From Carnobacterium_B sp040274945 (lineage in GTDB: Bacteria > Bacillota > Bacilli > Lactobacillales > Carnobacteriaceae): a DNA stretch of 64,000 bases. Every line of letters starts with the position of its first letter. Within the stretch, counting starts at the first letter, position 1. A program made the translations under genes and the position numbers. Location: positions 1 to 64,000 of the forward strand of contig NZ_JBEMAR010000002.1 of assembly GCF_040274945.1 (NCBI RefSeq), in the 5' to 3' direction. Shown here piece after piece: positions 18,285-27,474 of this stretch. The notes beneath the pieces were generated by a model that ran no database searches, had not been told where the DNA came from, and saw only the letters and a list, made by a program, of their open reading frames with translations.

Positions 18285-19244
18285 TTATTTTTTTATGCGA
18301 TATTTTTTATTAGAAAAAACTTTTATTTTAGAACGAATGTATTTTCTTGTACGAAATGGTGTTGGCTCATTAATGGACCCATTTTGATAAACTTCAATTG
18401 ATGCATTAATAACTGCGCCTGCGGTCATCAATGACCCAATAACTTGTAGCCAGATCAACATGATCATGAATGTTCCAATCGTTCCATACGTTTTTGCACC
18501 AAAAGCAAAATATTCCACATAAATAGCAAATACTTGGGAAACCAACATCCACCCAATAGTTGAAATGGCTGCTCCAGGAAGAACACTTTTTAAGGTTACT
18601 TTTGCATGTGGAACAAAGTAATACAACATGCAAAAAATAACAAAGAGCACACTCATCGTTACGGGCCACCTCAGACTTTGAAACGTCTCGCTGATCATTA
18701 AAGGCAATTCGAACACTGGAGTAATGTATTCCAATATCAATTGTCCAAATCCAAAAACAATAACCAGTATCATAATACATACAATCAATAGTGTCGTTAA
18801 AATTAATGAAAATAAGCGAATAATCACTATGTTTCTTCGAGACTCTACACCATAAGCTTTATTCATACTTACTTGCATCGCATTCATTCCTCGACTGGAT
18901 GACCAAAGTGCTCCAACTACAGCAATGGATAAAATGCCCCCACTGCTTTTACTAAACCAATTCATCAACAAGTTTTCTAATTGATTAAAAAAGTAAGTTG
19001 GAACAGCATTTTCGATATAAGGCAACAGTTCTGCGGCGTCTAAGCGCAAGTAAGGTAGTACATTACTTACTACAACCATCACAGGGAAAATGGATAATAA
19101 AAAATAATAACTAATAATAGCTCCTGAATTCCACACTTCAGCTTCCCGATATTTTTGAATGAGAATGACACTAAACTTTTTTACTACCTTTACTGTTTCT
19201 TCTTTCTTTAATTCTAACTTACTTAACAGACTATTTGCCAACAT
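18285..19244 (-). CDS. YihY/BrkB-family inner membrane protein
   Basis: A 319-aa protein of the YihY (UPF0761) family with about six membrane helices. The start is the ATG at 19242-19244, with AAGGGG 7 nt upstream; a longer frame to 19307 lacks a ribosome site. Family features are SGAIISYYFLLSIFPVMVV in the first helix, LWSSSRGMNAMQVSMNKAYG and GTIGTFMIMLIWLQVIGSLM near the end. The C-terminus is very basic. The family was once misnamed RNase BN; its true role is unknown and transport or envelope functions have been suggested. It is a single-gene unit. Confidence 0.88.
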   Translation of the reverse strand: MLANSLLSKLELKKEETVKVVKKFSVILIQKYREAEVWNSGAIISYYFLLSIFPVMVVVSNVLPYLRLDAAELLPYIENAVPTYFFNQLENLLMNWFSKSSGGILSIAVVGALWSSSRGMNAMQVSMNKAYGVESRRNIVIIRLFSLILTTLLIVCIMILVIVFGFGQLILEYITPVFELPLMISETFQSLRWPVTMSVLFVIFCMLYYFVPHAKVTLKSVLPGAAISTIGWMLVSQVFAIYVEYFAFGAKTYGTIGTFMIMLIWLQVIGSLMTAGAVINASIEVYQNGSINEPTPFRTRKYIRSKIKVFSNKKYRIKK

Positions 19245-19334
19245 CTTTAAACCCCTTTTTCGAAACCAAACCTCATTATACCCACTTGATTGAATAAAAT
19301 AAAACAAAAAAAATCTTTTTATAAAAAAAACTTA

Positions 19335-20375
19335 TCATATAAATCGTTTTATAAGCGGCACCTTTGACATACCTTTTACACAAATGTAGCTGATACAAAA
19401 AATTATAATAGTCAAAATTGGCACCGATAAAATCGGAGTCATAAACAGTGTGGTTACTCCCGTTTTCCATACAAGAAAAATCAGCAATACATGAATTAAA
19501 TAGATTCCAAATGAGTAGGTTGAAAATTCTGTAAGAATATGTCTAAACAAGACAGAAACACTCTTAGAATGCAATTTTTCTTTCGCTAATAAAAAAACAG
19601 CAGCACTCATAAAAAAGACATTTGGTGTTAAATACTGATATGGCAGATCATAATGTTCCCCTTTTTTTAGCGACTCTATACTGGTTACTACAATCGTACT
19701 AATCAACCCGGCCACTCCTAGAAGGTAAATCGCAGTTTTTATCCACTTTTTCAAGTTATAATGAGCCAGGTAATAGCCAGCAAAGAAATAACCAACATAC
19801 CCAAACGTAATGTCTAAATTGATGCCTCTTTCAGCAAAGGTAACTGTCGAACTAACAGGAAATTCATAATAAGAAGGCAAAATAATACCGATATACCAGC
19901 AAAATGCGATTAGGTAGAGAATAATCTTTTTCTCTTCTGCAATTTTTCTTAAAAAAGGAATCATGACGTAAATCTCAATCATCCGAAAAAGAAACCATAA
20001 ATGAAAATGCCCTTCTTTAAATGCTTCAACGATCACGTCCCACACTTCTGCATTAAACGTTCGATACTCATTCCAAGTAAAAAAAACTGCATACATTGCT
20101 GACCAAAAGATAAACGTTGTTACTAAGCGAAATATATTCTTTTGATACAGTTTTTTAATCGAAAACGCTCGATTTGGGTCTAAAAAAAAGATTCCACTCA
20201 GCATGAAGAAAATTGGCACACTCATCCGAGCAAAGCTGTCGTAAATATTTAATACTTGCCACTGGTACGAATCGATGGCGTATAATTCAAAATCGCGTGA
20301 GACAATGTGAATCGTAATCACTAAAAATGTAGCTGCTACACGAAGAATATCCGCATATAGTACCCTTTCTTTCAT
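19335..20375 (-). CDS. Membrane acyltransferase (acyltransferase 3 family)
   Basis: A 346-aa protein with about ten membrane helices of the OafA/WecH acyltransferase-3 superfamily, which O-acetylates surface sugars. The conserved opening RVAATFLVITIHI (residues ~12-24) carries the catalytic-type His, and RMSVPIFFMLSGIFFL (~50-65) follows. HLWFLFRMIEIYVMIPFL (~125-142) is the second family motif. AAGGGGATAAG precedes the ATG. It may modify wall teichoic acid or the neighbouring polysaccharide; the substrate is not evident. Its stop is close to the downstream YihY gene start (90 bp). Confidence 0.85.
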   Translation of the reverse strand: MKERVLYADILRVAATFLVITIHIVSRDFELYAIDSYQWQVLNIYDSFARMSVPIFFMLSGIFFLDPNRAFSIKKLYQKNIFRLVTTFIFWSAMYAVFFTWNEYRTFNAEVWDVIVEAFKEGHFHLWFLFRMIEIYVMIPFLRKIAEEKKIILYLIAFCWYIGIILPSYYEFPVSSTVTFAERGINLDITFGYVGYFFAGYYLAHYNLKKWIKTAIYLLGVAGLISTIVVTSIESLKKGEHYDLPYQYLTPNVFFMSAAVFLLAKEKLHSKSVSVLFRHILTEFSTYSFGIYLIHVLLIFLVWKTGVTTLFMTPILSVPILTIIIFCISYICVKGMSKVPLIKRFI

Positions 20376-20440
20376 TATTTTCTTATCCCCTTTTAACTGT
20401 TTTATTTCCTCACTATTAGTATACCATCAAAAGAAACAAG

Positions 20441-20485
20441 AAAACGAAGTAATCCCACAATTCTATTTGGGGATTACTTCGTTTT
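20441..20485 (-). terminator. map terminator (works both ways)
   Basis: 16-bp perfect stem between 20441-20456 and 20470-20485 (GGGATTACTTCGTTTT), T-rich on both sides. Confidence 0.88.
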
Positions 20486-20499
20486 CTAAAATCTAATAA

Positions 20500-21255
20500 T
20501 TAATCTTTTTGTGCAGTCAAAATTTTTGGACCATCTTTTGTGATTGCTAATGTGTGTTCAAACTGACAACTTAATCCACCGTCTTTAGTGCGGGCAGTCC
20601 AACCGTTGTCATCCATTTTAGACTTCCATGTTCCAGTATTGACCATAGGTTCAATCGTGATCACCATACCTTCTTTTAAGCGCAGACCTTTTCCGGCTTC
20701 CCCATAATGTGGTACAGATGGTGCTTCATGCATAGTGGGTCCGATTCCATGTCCAACAAATTCGCGAACCACAGAAAACCCTTCTGCTTCAACGTACGTT
20801 TGGATAGCATGTCCGATATCGCCAATACGATTTCCAACTTGTGCTTGCTCAATACCTAAGTAAAGAGCTTTTTTTGTTACTTCCATCAATTTTTCCGTTT
20901 CAGGAGATCCTTCACCGACGATATAGCTCCAGCAAGAATCTGACATTGCGCCTTTTAAATTAACAACCGTATCAACTTTAATCAAGTCGCCGTTCTTCAA
21001 TACTTCTTTTTTATTAGGAAATCCATGACAAATTTCGTCATTAACGCTGACACATGTTGCATATTCATAGCCTTCAAAACCAATTTGTTCAGCAATTCCA
21101 CCATGCTCTTCAATATAGTTGTGCATAAATTCATTGATTTCCCAGCTCGTAATACCAGGTTTAATAATCTCTCTCAAGGCAATATGTGCATTTGCCAGTA
21201 ATGTTCCGGATTCATCCATTGCATCAATTTCACGTTGTGATTTTAGTGTAATCAA
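20500..21255 (-). CDS. map: Methionine aminopeptidase, type I
   Basis: Removes the N-terminal Met from new proteins. The 251-aa protein carries the pita-bread fold metal ligands: VDTVVNLKGAMSDSCW (first Asp pair), VGHGIGPTMHEAPSVPHYG (His), ITIEPMV (Glu) and QFEHT (Glu). Translation starts at TTG (21253-21255) with GAGGA upstream, giving MITLKSQREIDAMDESG, the standard family opening. It is monocistronic with its own terminator. The insertion with SDSCW is the form common in lactic acid bacteria. Confidence 0.96.
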   Translation of the reverse strand: MITLKSQREIDAMDESGTLLANAHIALREIIKPGITSWEINEFMHNYIEEHGGIAEQIGFEGYEYATCVSVNDEICHGFPNKKEVLKNGDLIKVDTVVNLKGAMSDSCWSYIVGEGSPETEKLMEVTKKALYLGIEQAQVGNRIGDIGHAIQTYVEAEGFSVVREFVGHGIGPTMHEAPSVPHYGEAGKGLRLKEGMVITIEPMVNTGTWKSKMDDNGWTARTKDGGLSCQFEHTLAITKDGPKILTAQKD

Positions 21256-21527
21256 TTTCGTTCCTCTTTTCTATTTAGTCATTCATACGAGTTTGTTTTT
21301 ACTCTTCTATTCATTATAAGCTTATTTCTTGAAATTGTGAACCATTCTTCTGGTTGATTAAAATATAGGCCTTTTCTCTCATAAATAAATGGTTTCACAT
21401 CTTAATTTTAGCGTGAATTAGTCTTTAAAAGGCTTTCTATTTGAAAAATTCTTACTTTAGGGTTATTTTTATCCCGTTTTCCGTTATACTTTACTATAGA
21501 ACAATTAATGAGAGCGAGTGGTTTTTA

Positions 21528-22436
21528 ATGAGTAAAAAAACAACCTATACCCCTAAAAAAAATACCAATAATCAGCTATATACGGTAACTGAACCAATGG
21601 AATTACTGCCATTTTTATTAAGCATTATGAGTCATACAAGTCGAAATTCAGTTAAATCGATTTTAACTAGAGGCCAAGTGACTGTGGATGGAAAAGTAAT
21701 AAAAAAACACAATCACCCACTGCTTCCTAATCAAGTTGTCGCGATTCAATCCAATAAAGCAGCAATCAAGGAGACCGCTTTAGTTGGAATGACGATTCTT
21801 TATGAAGATGATGCGATTATCGTTATCGATAAAGAGGCCGGTTTATTGTCCATTGCCGCTAAATTTGCGCAAGAATTAACAGCACACCGTCAATTGATCA
21901 ACTATGTCAAACAAGAGAATCACAACAACCGCATATATGTGGTTCATCGCTTAGACCGTGATACTTCAGGTGTGATGGTTTTTGCAAAAACAGAACAGGT
22001 CAAACAAGAGATGCAAGAAAACTGGAAAGACATCGTTAAAGAACGGATCTATACTGTTTTAGTCGAAGGCATCGTTTCTGAAGATGAAGGCACCATTAAA
22101 ACGTGGTTAACCGAAAGCAAAGCGATGAAAGTTCATTCCGCTACTTATGATAATGGCGGAAAATTAGCCCTTACCCACTACAAAAAAATACGGAACAATG
22201 ATGACTTCACATTATTGGAAGCACGTTTGGAAACGGGACGTAAAAACCAAATTCGGGTTCATATGGAAACACTTGGTCACCCCGTTGCAGGAGATAAGAA
22301 ATATGGTGCAACTTCTAATCCTTTAAAACGATTAGGTTTGCATGCCACTACATTAGCTTTGATTCACCCTACTAGTGGAGAACTGGTTCGGTTCCATTCA
22401 AAAGTGCCTAAAGTTTTCTTGATGAACTCAAAATAA
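21528..22436 (+). CDS. RluA-family pseudouridine synthase
   Basis: Converts specific uridines in rRNA (or tRNA) to pseudouridine. The start is ATG 21528 because GAGTGG lies 6 nt upstream; the 29 extra codons of the longer frame are not family-like. The 302-aa protein has an S4 RNA-binding domain (~25-90: SRNSVKSILTRGQVTVDGKV) and the catalytic motif VVHRLDRDTSGVMVFAK with the active Asp. GRKNQIRVHMETLGHPVAGD is the second conserved block. The exact target site cannot be assigned. Confidence 0.93.
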   Translation: MSKKTTYTPKKNTNNQLYTVTEPMELLPFLLSIMSHTSRNSVKSILTRGQVTVDGKVIKKHNHPLLPNQVVAIQSNKAAIKETALVGMTILYEDDAIIVIDKEAGLLSIAAKFAQELTAHRQLINYVKQENHNNRIYVVHRLDRDTSGVMVFAKTEQVKQEMQENWKDIVKERIYTVLVEGIVSEDEGTIKTWLTESKAMKVHSATYDNGGKLALTHYKKIRNNDDFTLLEARLETGRKNQIRVHMETLGHPVAGDKKYGATSNPLKRLGLHATTLALIHPTSGELVRFHSKVPKVFLMNSK

Positions 22437-22546
22437 TTCTATTTAATAAAAAAATAAGAAAGCTTTGCTTTATCTCTCCTCTAGTTCAATGGTATGATAG
22501 TTAAAATGTCTATATTAGTAAAAGGGTTTAAGGATGGTTGGCGATT

Positions 22547-23287
22547 ATGGAGCATAAAAAAGTATCTGTATTAGGAGTTTCTTTTGACAATAAAACAAAA
22601 GAAACTTTCCTCGAAGAGTTAATGGATCGGGTCAATCACAAACAAAAATCTTTTGTGGTGACCGCTAATCCAGAAATTGTGATGTATGCAAAAAAAGATC
22701 CTGCTTATATGTCTTTAATGAAAGAAGCGGACTACGTTATTGCTGACGGAATCGGCATTATAAAAGGTTCAAAAATATTAGGAACCCCAATTGTAGAACG
22801 TGTTGCAGGATATGATTTGATGTTGGCATTGCTTGAAGAAGCCAATAAACAAAGCAACCGGGTTTACTTGTTAGGTGCACAAGAAGAGGTTTTACAAAAT
22901 ACTGTTAAAACCGTGCGTGAACGCTACCCTGCTATCAATCTAGTCGGTGCCAGAAATGGCTACTTTGATTTTTCGGATGCTTCGATTATTAAATCCGTTC
23001 AAGCAACGCAACCAGACATGGTCTTTGTTGCCTTGGGTTACCCAAGGCAAGAGCAATGGATCCAGCACTATATGACTACTGCCTCAAAAGGGTTACTAAT
23101 GGGCGTAGGTGGCAGCTTTGATGTTCTTTCTGGAAAATCAAAACGTGCTCCAAAATTCTTTATTCAATTGAATATGGAGTGGTTGTATCGTTTAATTAAA
23201 CAACCCTATCGATTGAAACGGATGATGGCCTTGCCTCACTTCTTACGCGAAGTAAGAAATGAAAAGAAACAATTTTTCAAAAAATAG
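22547..23287 (+). CDS. tagA: WecG/TagA/CpsF glycosyltransferase
   Basis: Adds ManNAc to undecaprenyl-PP-GlcNAc, the first committed step of the wall teichoic acid linkage unit. I use ATG 22547 (246 aa), with GGATGG upstream; a TTG three codons earlier is possible. The GT26 pattern is clear: TANPEIVMYAKKDP, ADGIGIIKGSKILG (catalytic-type Asp), RVAGYDLM, LLGAQEEV, and GYPRQEQWI, then VGGSFDVLSGKSKRAPKF. Its donor, UDP-ManNAc, is made by the epimerase at 11717-12868. An extended -10 (TGGTATGAT, ~22490) may drive it. Confidence 0.93.
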   Translation: MEHKKVSVLGVSFDNKTKETFLEELMDRVNHKQKSFVVTANPEIVMYAKKDPAYMSLMKEADYVIADGIGIIKGSKILGTPIVERVAGYDLMLALLEEANKQSNRVYLLGAQEEVLQNTVKTVRERYPAINLVGARNGYFDFSDASIIKSVQATQPDMVFVALGYPRQEQWIQHYMTTASKGLLMGVGGSFDVLSGKSKRAPKFFIQLNMEWLYRLIKQPYRLKRMMALPHFLREVRNEKKQFFKK

Positions 23288-23293
23288 TCCGAA

Positions 23294-23324
23294 AAAAGCT
23301 GAACAAATCTGTTCAGTTTTTTTT
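23294..23324 (+). terminator. tagA terminator
   Basis: CTGAACA (23299-23305) pairs with TGTTCAG (23310-23316), flanked by A-run and eight T. Confidence 0.88.
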
Positions 23325-23368
23325 GCAAAATTTTCAATAAAAATCGATACAAATGAGGTTAGACAACT

Positions 23369-24457
23369 ATGAAAATACTACACATCAATGCAGGCTTAGA
23401 AGACGGTGGCGGAAAAAACCACATTCTTTCCCTGCTTTCTCAATTTGATCCAACTACGGCTGAGCTGCTTGTTCTAGAAAATGGCATTATTGCGGATGAA
23501 GCTAAAAAGCTTGGGATCGTTGTACACGTTCTTGAGCAACAATCCCGCTATGATTTATCTATTTTGAAACGTTTGACTCAATTTATTAATAACCGGTCTT
23601 TTGACATCGTGCATACCCATGGCGCGCGTGCGAACTTTATTTTTTCTACGATTCATAAAAAAGTTGCTGCACAGTGGCTTATCACGGTACATAGCGATCC
23701 TACGCTTGATTTTATGAACAGAGGCATTAAAGGAACGTTATTTACTAAATTTAATCTAGCTAGTTTAAAAAAAGCAGATCACCTGATTGTAGTAACCGAC
23801 AGTTTAATGGACCCCTTGCTTAAACTAGGCATCAAAAAAAACAAACTAACGATTATTTATAATGGGATTCAATTCAATTCGAATACAAGCAAAACGCCAA
23901 TGACGAATGATAGGTTCACTTTGACTTGCGTTGCTCGCTTGCATCCAATCAAGGGGCATGAACGACTAATAGACAGTCTACACGCTGCTAACTTCACTAA
24001 TTTTTCGTTAAATTTAGTTGGGGATGGAGAATTAAAAGTCTCTCTTGAAAAAAAAGTCCAACAGTTAAGTATGCAAGAAAATGTTCATTTTTTAGGCTTT
24101 TTAAACAAACCACAAGTAGAAAATACCATTGCTAACTCGGATCTTACAGTCTTAGCCTCTTCCAATGAGGGTTTTCCAATGGTTCTTCTTGAATCAGCGA
24201 ACCAAAAAGTGCCTTTTATTGCTACAGATGTCGGTGACGTTGCTCTCTTAGTACCAGATGAAAGTTATGGTTGGTGTGTCCCACCTGATTCTATTGAGTC
24301 GTTGACAACAGCTCTAAATGAGGCCTATGCTGAGTGGGAAAATCACACATTAAAATCTAAAGGCGAGCGGCTCTATCAATTGGCTTCTACTCAATTTTCA
24401 CTTGACCGTTTTTATAGCGAAACAGTGTCTCTTTACGAAAAATTAACGCGTAATTAA
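23369..24457 (+). CDS. Family 4 glycosyltransferase
   Basis: A 362-aa GT-B enzyme. MKILHINAGLEDGGGKNHIL is the typical N-terminal acceptor loop; VARLHPIKGHERLIDSL (~195-211) holds the donor phosphate contacts, and E-GFPMVLL-E with SSN before it is a full EX7E site (~261-269). GAGG precedes the ATG. It follows tagA on the same strand but after a terminator, so linkage is by position only. A role in wall glycopolymer or glycolipid synthesis is plausible; the sugar is unknown. Confidence 0.87.
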   Translation: MKILHINAGLEDGGGKNHILSLLSQFDPTTAELLVLENGIIADEAKKLGIVVHVLEQQSRYDLSILKRLTQFINNRSFDIVHTHGARANFIFSTIHKKVAAQWLITVHSDPTLDFMNRGIKGTLFTKFNLASLKKADHLIVVTDSLMDPLLKLGIKKNKLTIIYNGIQFNSNTSKTPMTNDRFTLTCVARLHPIKGHERLIDSLHAANFTNFSLNLVGDGELKVSLEKKVQQLSMQENVHFLGFLNKPQVENTIANSDLTVLASSNEGFPMVLLESANQKVPFIATDVGDVALLVPDESYGWCVPPDSIESLTTALNEAYAEWENHTLKSKGERLYQLASTQFSLDRFYSETVSLYEKLTRN

Positions 24458-24490
24458 TCCGCTCTTTAATAAATGCAGTCGTTTCTTTTA

Positions 24491-24520
24491 TTGCAGAACT
24501 TACCTTACCTTTGGTATACT
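24491..24520 (+). promoter_or_regulatory. Flavodoxin promoter
   Basis: TTGCAG (24491-24496), 18-bp spacer, TATACT (24515-24520), 43 bp before the flavodoxin ATG. Confidence 0.6.
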
Positions 24521-24563
24521 CTGTTAAGGAAATTACACACGTGTAGAAAAGGATGATAGATAA

Positions 24564-25019
24564 ATGACCAAAGCTTTGATTGTCTTTGCAAGTTTAACGG
24601 GTAACACAGCCGAGTGCGCAGATATTGTAGACGAAGCGTTAAAAGATTTAGGTGTGGATGTTGAAACAGTAGAATGCATGCAAGTTGAACCGGAAGATTT
24701 ATTGGATGTTGATATCTGCATCATCGGTACCTACACTTATGGAAATGATGCGAATTTACCAGATGAGTTCGTGGATTTCTATGAAGAACTGAGTGAAGTT
24801 GATCTAACAGGAAAAGTTTTTGGTACTTTCGGATCGGGAGATCATTTTTATGACAAATTTTGCCAATCAGTAGACGATTTTTCCGATAAGTTAGCTTCTA
24901 TCGGTGCGGTAGAAGGTGCTGAAAGTGTCAAAGTTGACTTAGATGCTAACGAAGAAGATATTGAAAATCTAAAAGCTTTTGCTAAAGCATTAGTGGAAAA
25001 AACAGAATCTCTAGCATAA
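24564..25019 (+). CDS. Flavodoxin
   Basis: A 151-aa FMN-binding electron carrier. The phosphate loop SLTGNTAE (residues 10-17) and the aromatic FMN loops GTYTYGND (~55-62) and FGSGDHFYDKFC (~88-99) are complete. The many acidic residues are normal for the family. AAAGGA precedes the ATG, with its own promoter and terminator. The redox partner is not in the window. Confidence 0.95.
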   Translation: MTKALIVFASLTGNTAECADIVDEALKDLGVDVETVECMQVEPEDLLDVDICIIGTYTYGNDANLPDEFVDFYEELSEVDLTGKVFGTFGSGDHFYDKFCQSVDDFSDKLASIGAVEGAESVKVDLDANEEDIENLKAFAKALVEKTESLA

Positions 25020-25055
25020 AAAACTTCCTCGCCATTATGACGAGGAAGTTTTTTT
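25019..25055. terminator. Bidirectional terminator, flavodoxin / TetR
   Basis: AAACTTCCTCG (25021-25031) pairs with 25041-25051, with A- and T-runs on both sides. It reaches into the TetR stop codon, so it ends both convergent genes. Confidence 0.9.
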
Positions 25056-25611
25056 ATGCTTTATAATTTGGAACATGTTGTACTAATACTTGATTGATAT
25101 AATCGGTTACGTCTTTTTCGTGGAACTTCAAGAAGCCTTGTGCAATTAAAACAGCTGTGCCATGGACTGTAATCCAAATATTTTTAAATAGTTTCATTTT
25201 TTCAGCTTTAGACAAGTCTTTTGTTCCTTCATTTTGTTTAAAGACTTCCATCATCATATCCAATGAAATGGCATGCATTTGATCCGTATCCAATTGTGAT
25301 TCAAAGAAAAGTGCTTTGAAAAAAACAGGTTCCTCTTTTGCAAAATAAACATAGTTCAAACACATATTGAGCAATGGATCTTCTGTGCGCTCATTTGTAT
25401 AAATGTTCTCATCGATATAATTTTTAATTTTCACAACGAGTTCTTGTTTTAAATCATCCATGTTTTTAAATTCTAAATAGATCGGTTGCGTTGAGCAATC
25501 CATTTTTTTAGCAATGTTGCGTGCCGTAAAACCTTCGAATCCTTCTGTTTTAACAACTTGATAGGCTGTTTCAAGAATTTGTGATTTTAAAATTGTTTTT
25601 TTTCTAGCCAT
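25054..25611 (-). CDS. TetR/AcrR-family regulator
   Basis: A 185-aa regulator. The helix-turn-helix covers residues ~29-48 (TARNIAKKMDCSTQPIYLEF), followed by an all-helical ligand domain with an unusually Met/Phe-rich core (DMMMEVF, PVFFKALFFESQ). GAGGTGA precedes the ATG. It stands alone, convergent with flavodoxin and divergent from pepS over a 540-bp gap, so neither target nor ligand can be inferred. Confidence 0.88.
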   Translation of the reverse strand: MARKKTILKSQILETAYQVVKTEGFEGFTARNIAKKMDCSTQPIYLEFKNMDDLKQELVVKIKNYIDENIYTNERTEDPLLNMCLNYVYFAKEEPVFFKALFFESQLDTDQMHAISLDMMMEVFKQNEGTKDLSKAEKMKLFKNIWITVHGTAVLIAQGFLKFHEKDVTDYINQVLVQHVPNYKA

Positions 25612-26155
25612 CTCAGTTCACCTCTTTTGCATCATTTACCAGTAATTAGGAGACATTATAAACTATTTCCGAATGTTTCGTCATCTACAACCAACAGTTT
25701 TTGACTTCTCTTTTACAACTAACTGACCAACGTCATCTAGAAATTGAGTTCAGTGAAAAACAGCATTATTTTAAGATTTGTGTTTAAAAAACAATACTGT
25801 ACCTGTTTTGTTCGGATTCTTTCTCCAATAACCCTTAATTTATTCTATCACTATTGTGATTAAAAGAGAACTCTTTTGTACTGCAAAAACAAACACTTGT
25901 GCAGTATACGTTTGGTCTATCAAATTGGTCTAGTTATTTCTTTACTTAAAAAAACGGATTGAGACACGACTGTTATCTATTGTCAAACTATTTTTTGGTT
26001 TCCATTCCAAAAAATTTTTTCGTGAAATTGTTTCTCTTTCTTTCGTATGCTATTATTATCTAGTAAGAGTTTGAAACCGGACTAACTAGAAGAATATTTG
26101 ATTGCTTTTAGTTCCTTTTGTTCCAACCTCATTTCGTATCTTAGGAGGAAAAAAT
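25612..26155. other. Intergenic region between TetR gene and pepS
   Basis: No supported gene in 544 bp. It holds the pepS promoter near the right end and presumably that of the TetR gene on the left. No strong palindrome was found that would mark a TetR operator. Confidence 0.5.
26028..26056 (+). promoter_or_regulatory. pepS promoter
   Basis: TTGTTT (26028-26033), 17-bp spacer, TATTAT (26051-26056), with TG before the -10. It gives a ~95-nt leader. Confidence 0.55.
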
Positions 26156-27394
26156 ATGGTATTGCCAAACTTTGAAGAAAATTTACAAAAATATGCTCAT
26201 TTGCTCGTTAAATCGGGTATAAATGTAACAGAAGGGCACACGGTCGTCTTGCAAATCGATGTAGACCAAGCACCCTTGGCTCGTTTAATTACAAAAGAAG
26301 CTTATGCTTTAGGCGCTACAGAAGTTATTGTGAAATGGGCAGATGATATCGTGAACCGCGAACAGTTTATCGGAACGCCTCAAGATCGTTTAACTGCTAT
26401 TCCACAATATAAAATTGATGAATCATTAGATCAAATTGCTAAGGGAGCTAGTCGTATCAGCGTTCGTTCTTCAGATCCAGATGCATTATCTGGTGTAGAT
26501 AGTGATAAAATCGCTGCTTATCAATCTGCAGCTGGAAAAGCATTAAGTGAACAACGCAAAGCAACTCAAGCCAATAAAGTGAGTTGGACAGTTGCTGCAG
26601 CTGCTGGTGCTAAATGGGCAGCTAAAGTCTTCCCTGATCTACCAACTGAAGAAGAACAAGTGGATGCATTATGGGACGCTATCTTTAAAGCAGTTAGTCT
26701 TTATGACGCTGATCCTGTTGCATCTTGGGCTAAAAAGGATATCACATTAAATGAAAAAGCTGATGAATTAAACAAAGAACAATTTGTTGCCTTGCACTAC
26801 ACCGCTCCTGGTACTGATTTAACGGTTGGTTTACCTGAAGGTCATCGCTGGGAAGGTGCCGGTAGTGATAACGTTCGTGGCGAACGTTTCATGGCAAATA
26901 TGCCAACTGAAGAAGTCTTCACTGCTCCTGACGCTAATCGCGTTGACGGCGTAGTTCGCAGCACTAAGCCATTAAGCTATGCTGGTAATACAATCTTAAA
27001 CATGGAGTTTACCTTTAAAGACGGTAAAGTGGTAAATGTTACTGCTGAACAAGGCGAAGAGGTTTTGAAAAATTTAGTTGCGACAGACGAAGGTTCTGCA
27101 CGCTTAGGTGAAGTAGCTTTAGTTCCTGATCCTTCTCCTATTTCTCAATCCGGTATCGTATTTTTCAATACTTTATTCGATGAAAATGCCTCAAACCATT
27201 TGGCTTTAGGCTCTGCTTACGCCTTTAGTTTGATTGGTGGGACAGAAATGTCAGAAGAAGAATTAAAAGCTGCCGGCTTGAATCGTTCAACGATTCATGT
27301 TGACTTCATGATTGGTTCTGACAAAATGGATGTCGATGGTATTCGCAAAGATGGTAGCACTGTTCCCGTTTTCCGTAATGGCGACTGGGCTTAA
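26156..27394 (+). CDS. pepS: Aminopeptidase PepS (M29 family)
   Basis: A cytoplasmic metallo-aminopeptidase that trims peptides. The start is ATG 26156 with AGGAGG 8 nt upstream; the frame extends 18 codons further but without a ribosome site. The 412-aa length fits M29 (~410). Metal ligands are seen in order: MPTEEVFT (Glu), LGEVALVP (Glu), NASNHLALG (His) and STIHVDFMIGS (His, Asp). Single-gene unit with its own promoter and a very long palindromic terminator. Confidence 0.93.
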   Translation: MVLPNFEENLQKYAHLLVKSGINVTEGHTVVLQIDVDQAPLARLITKEAYALGATEVIVKWADDIVNREQFIGTPQDRLTAIPQYKIDESLDQIAKGASRISVRSSDPDALSGVDSDKIAAYQSAAGKALSEQRKATQANKVSWTVAAAAGAKWAAKVFPDLPTEEEQVDALWDAIFKAVSLYDADPVASWAKKDITLNEKADELNKEQFVALHYTAPGTDLTVGLPEGHRWEGAGSDNVRGERFMANMPTEEVFTAPDANRVDGVVRSTKPLSYAGNTILNMEFTFKDGKVVNVTAEQGEEVLKNLVATDEGSARLGEVALVPDPSPISQSGIVFFNTLFDENASNHLALGSAYAFSLIGGTEMSEEELKAAGLNRSTIHVDFMIGSDKMDVDGIRKDGSTVPVFRNGDWA

Positions 27395-27408
27395 TGTATT
27401 AGTTAACC

Positions 27409-27462
27409 TATAGATACACAAAAACGACTAGGCAATTGCCTAGTCGTTTTTGTGTATCTATA
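27409..27462. terminator. 54-bp perfect palindrome, bidirectional terminator
   Basis: Both halves (27409-27435 and 27436-27462) are exact reverse complements with no loop; centre GGCAATTGCC. The stem core CGACTAGG is flanked by A5/T5 runs that act as U-tracts in either direction. It ends the convergent pepS and S1-domain genes. Confidence 0.9.
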
Positions 27463-27474
27463 CTGCTCTATTAG

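Noticed and set aside
18406..18780. 124-aa minus-strand frame inside the YihY-type gene
   Set aside because: Same strand, shifted frame, Cys/Trp-rich and without a start signal; the YihY frame fits its family throughout.
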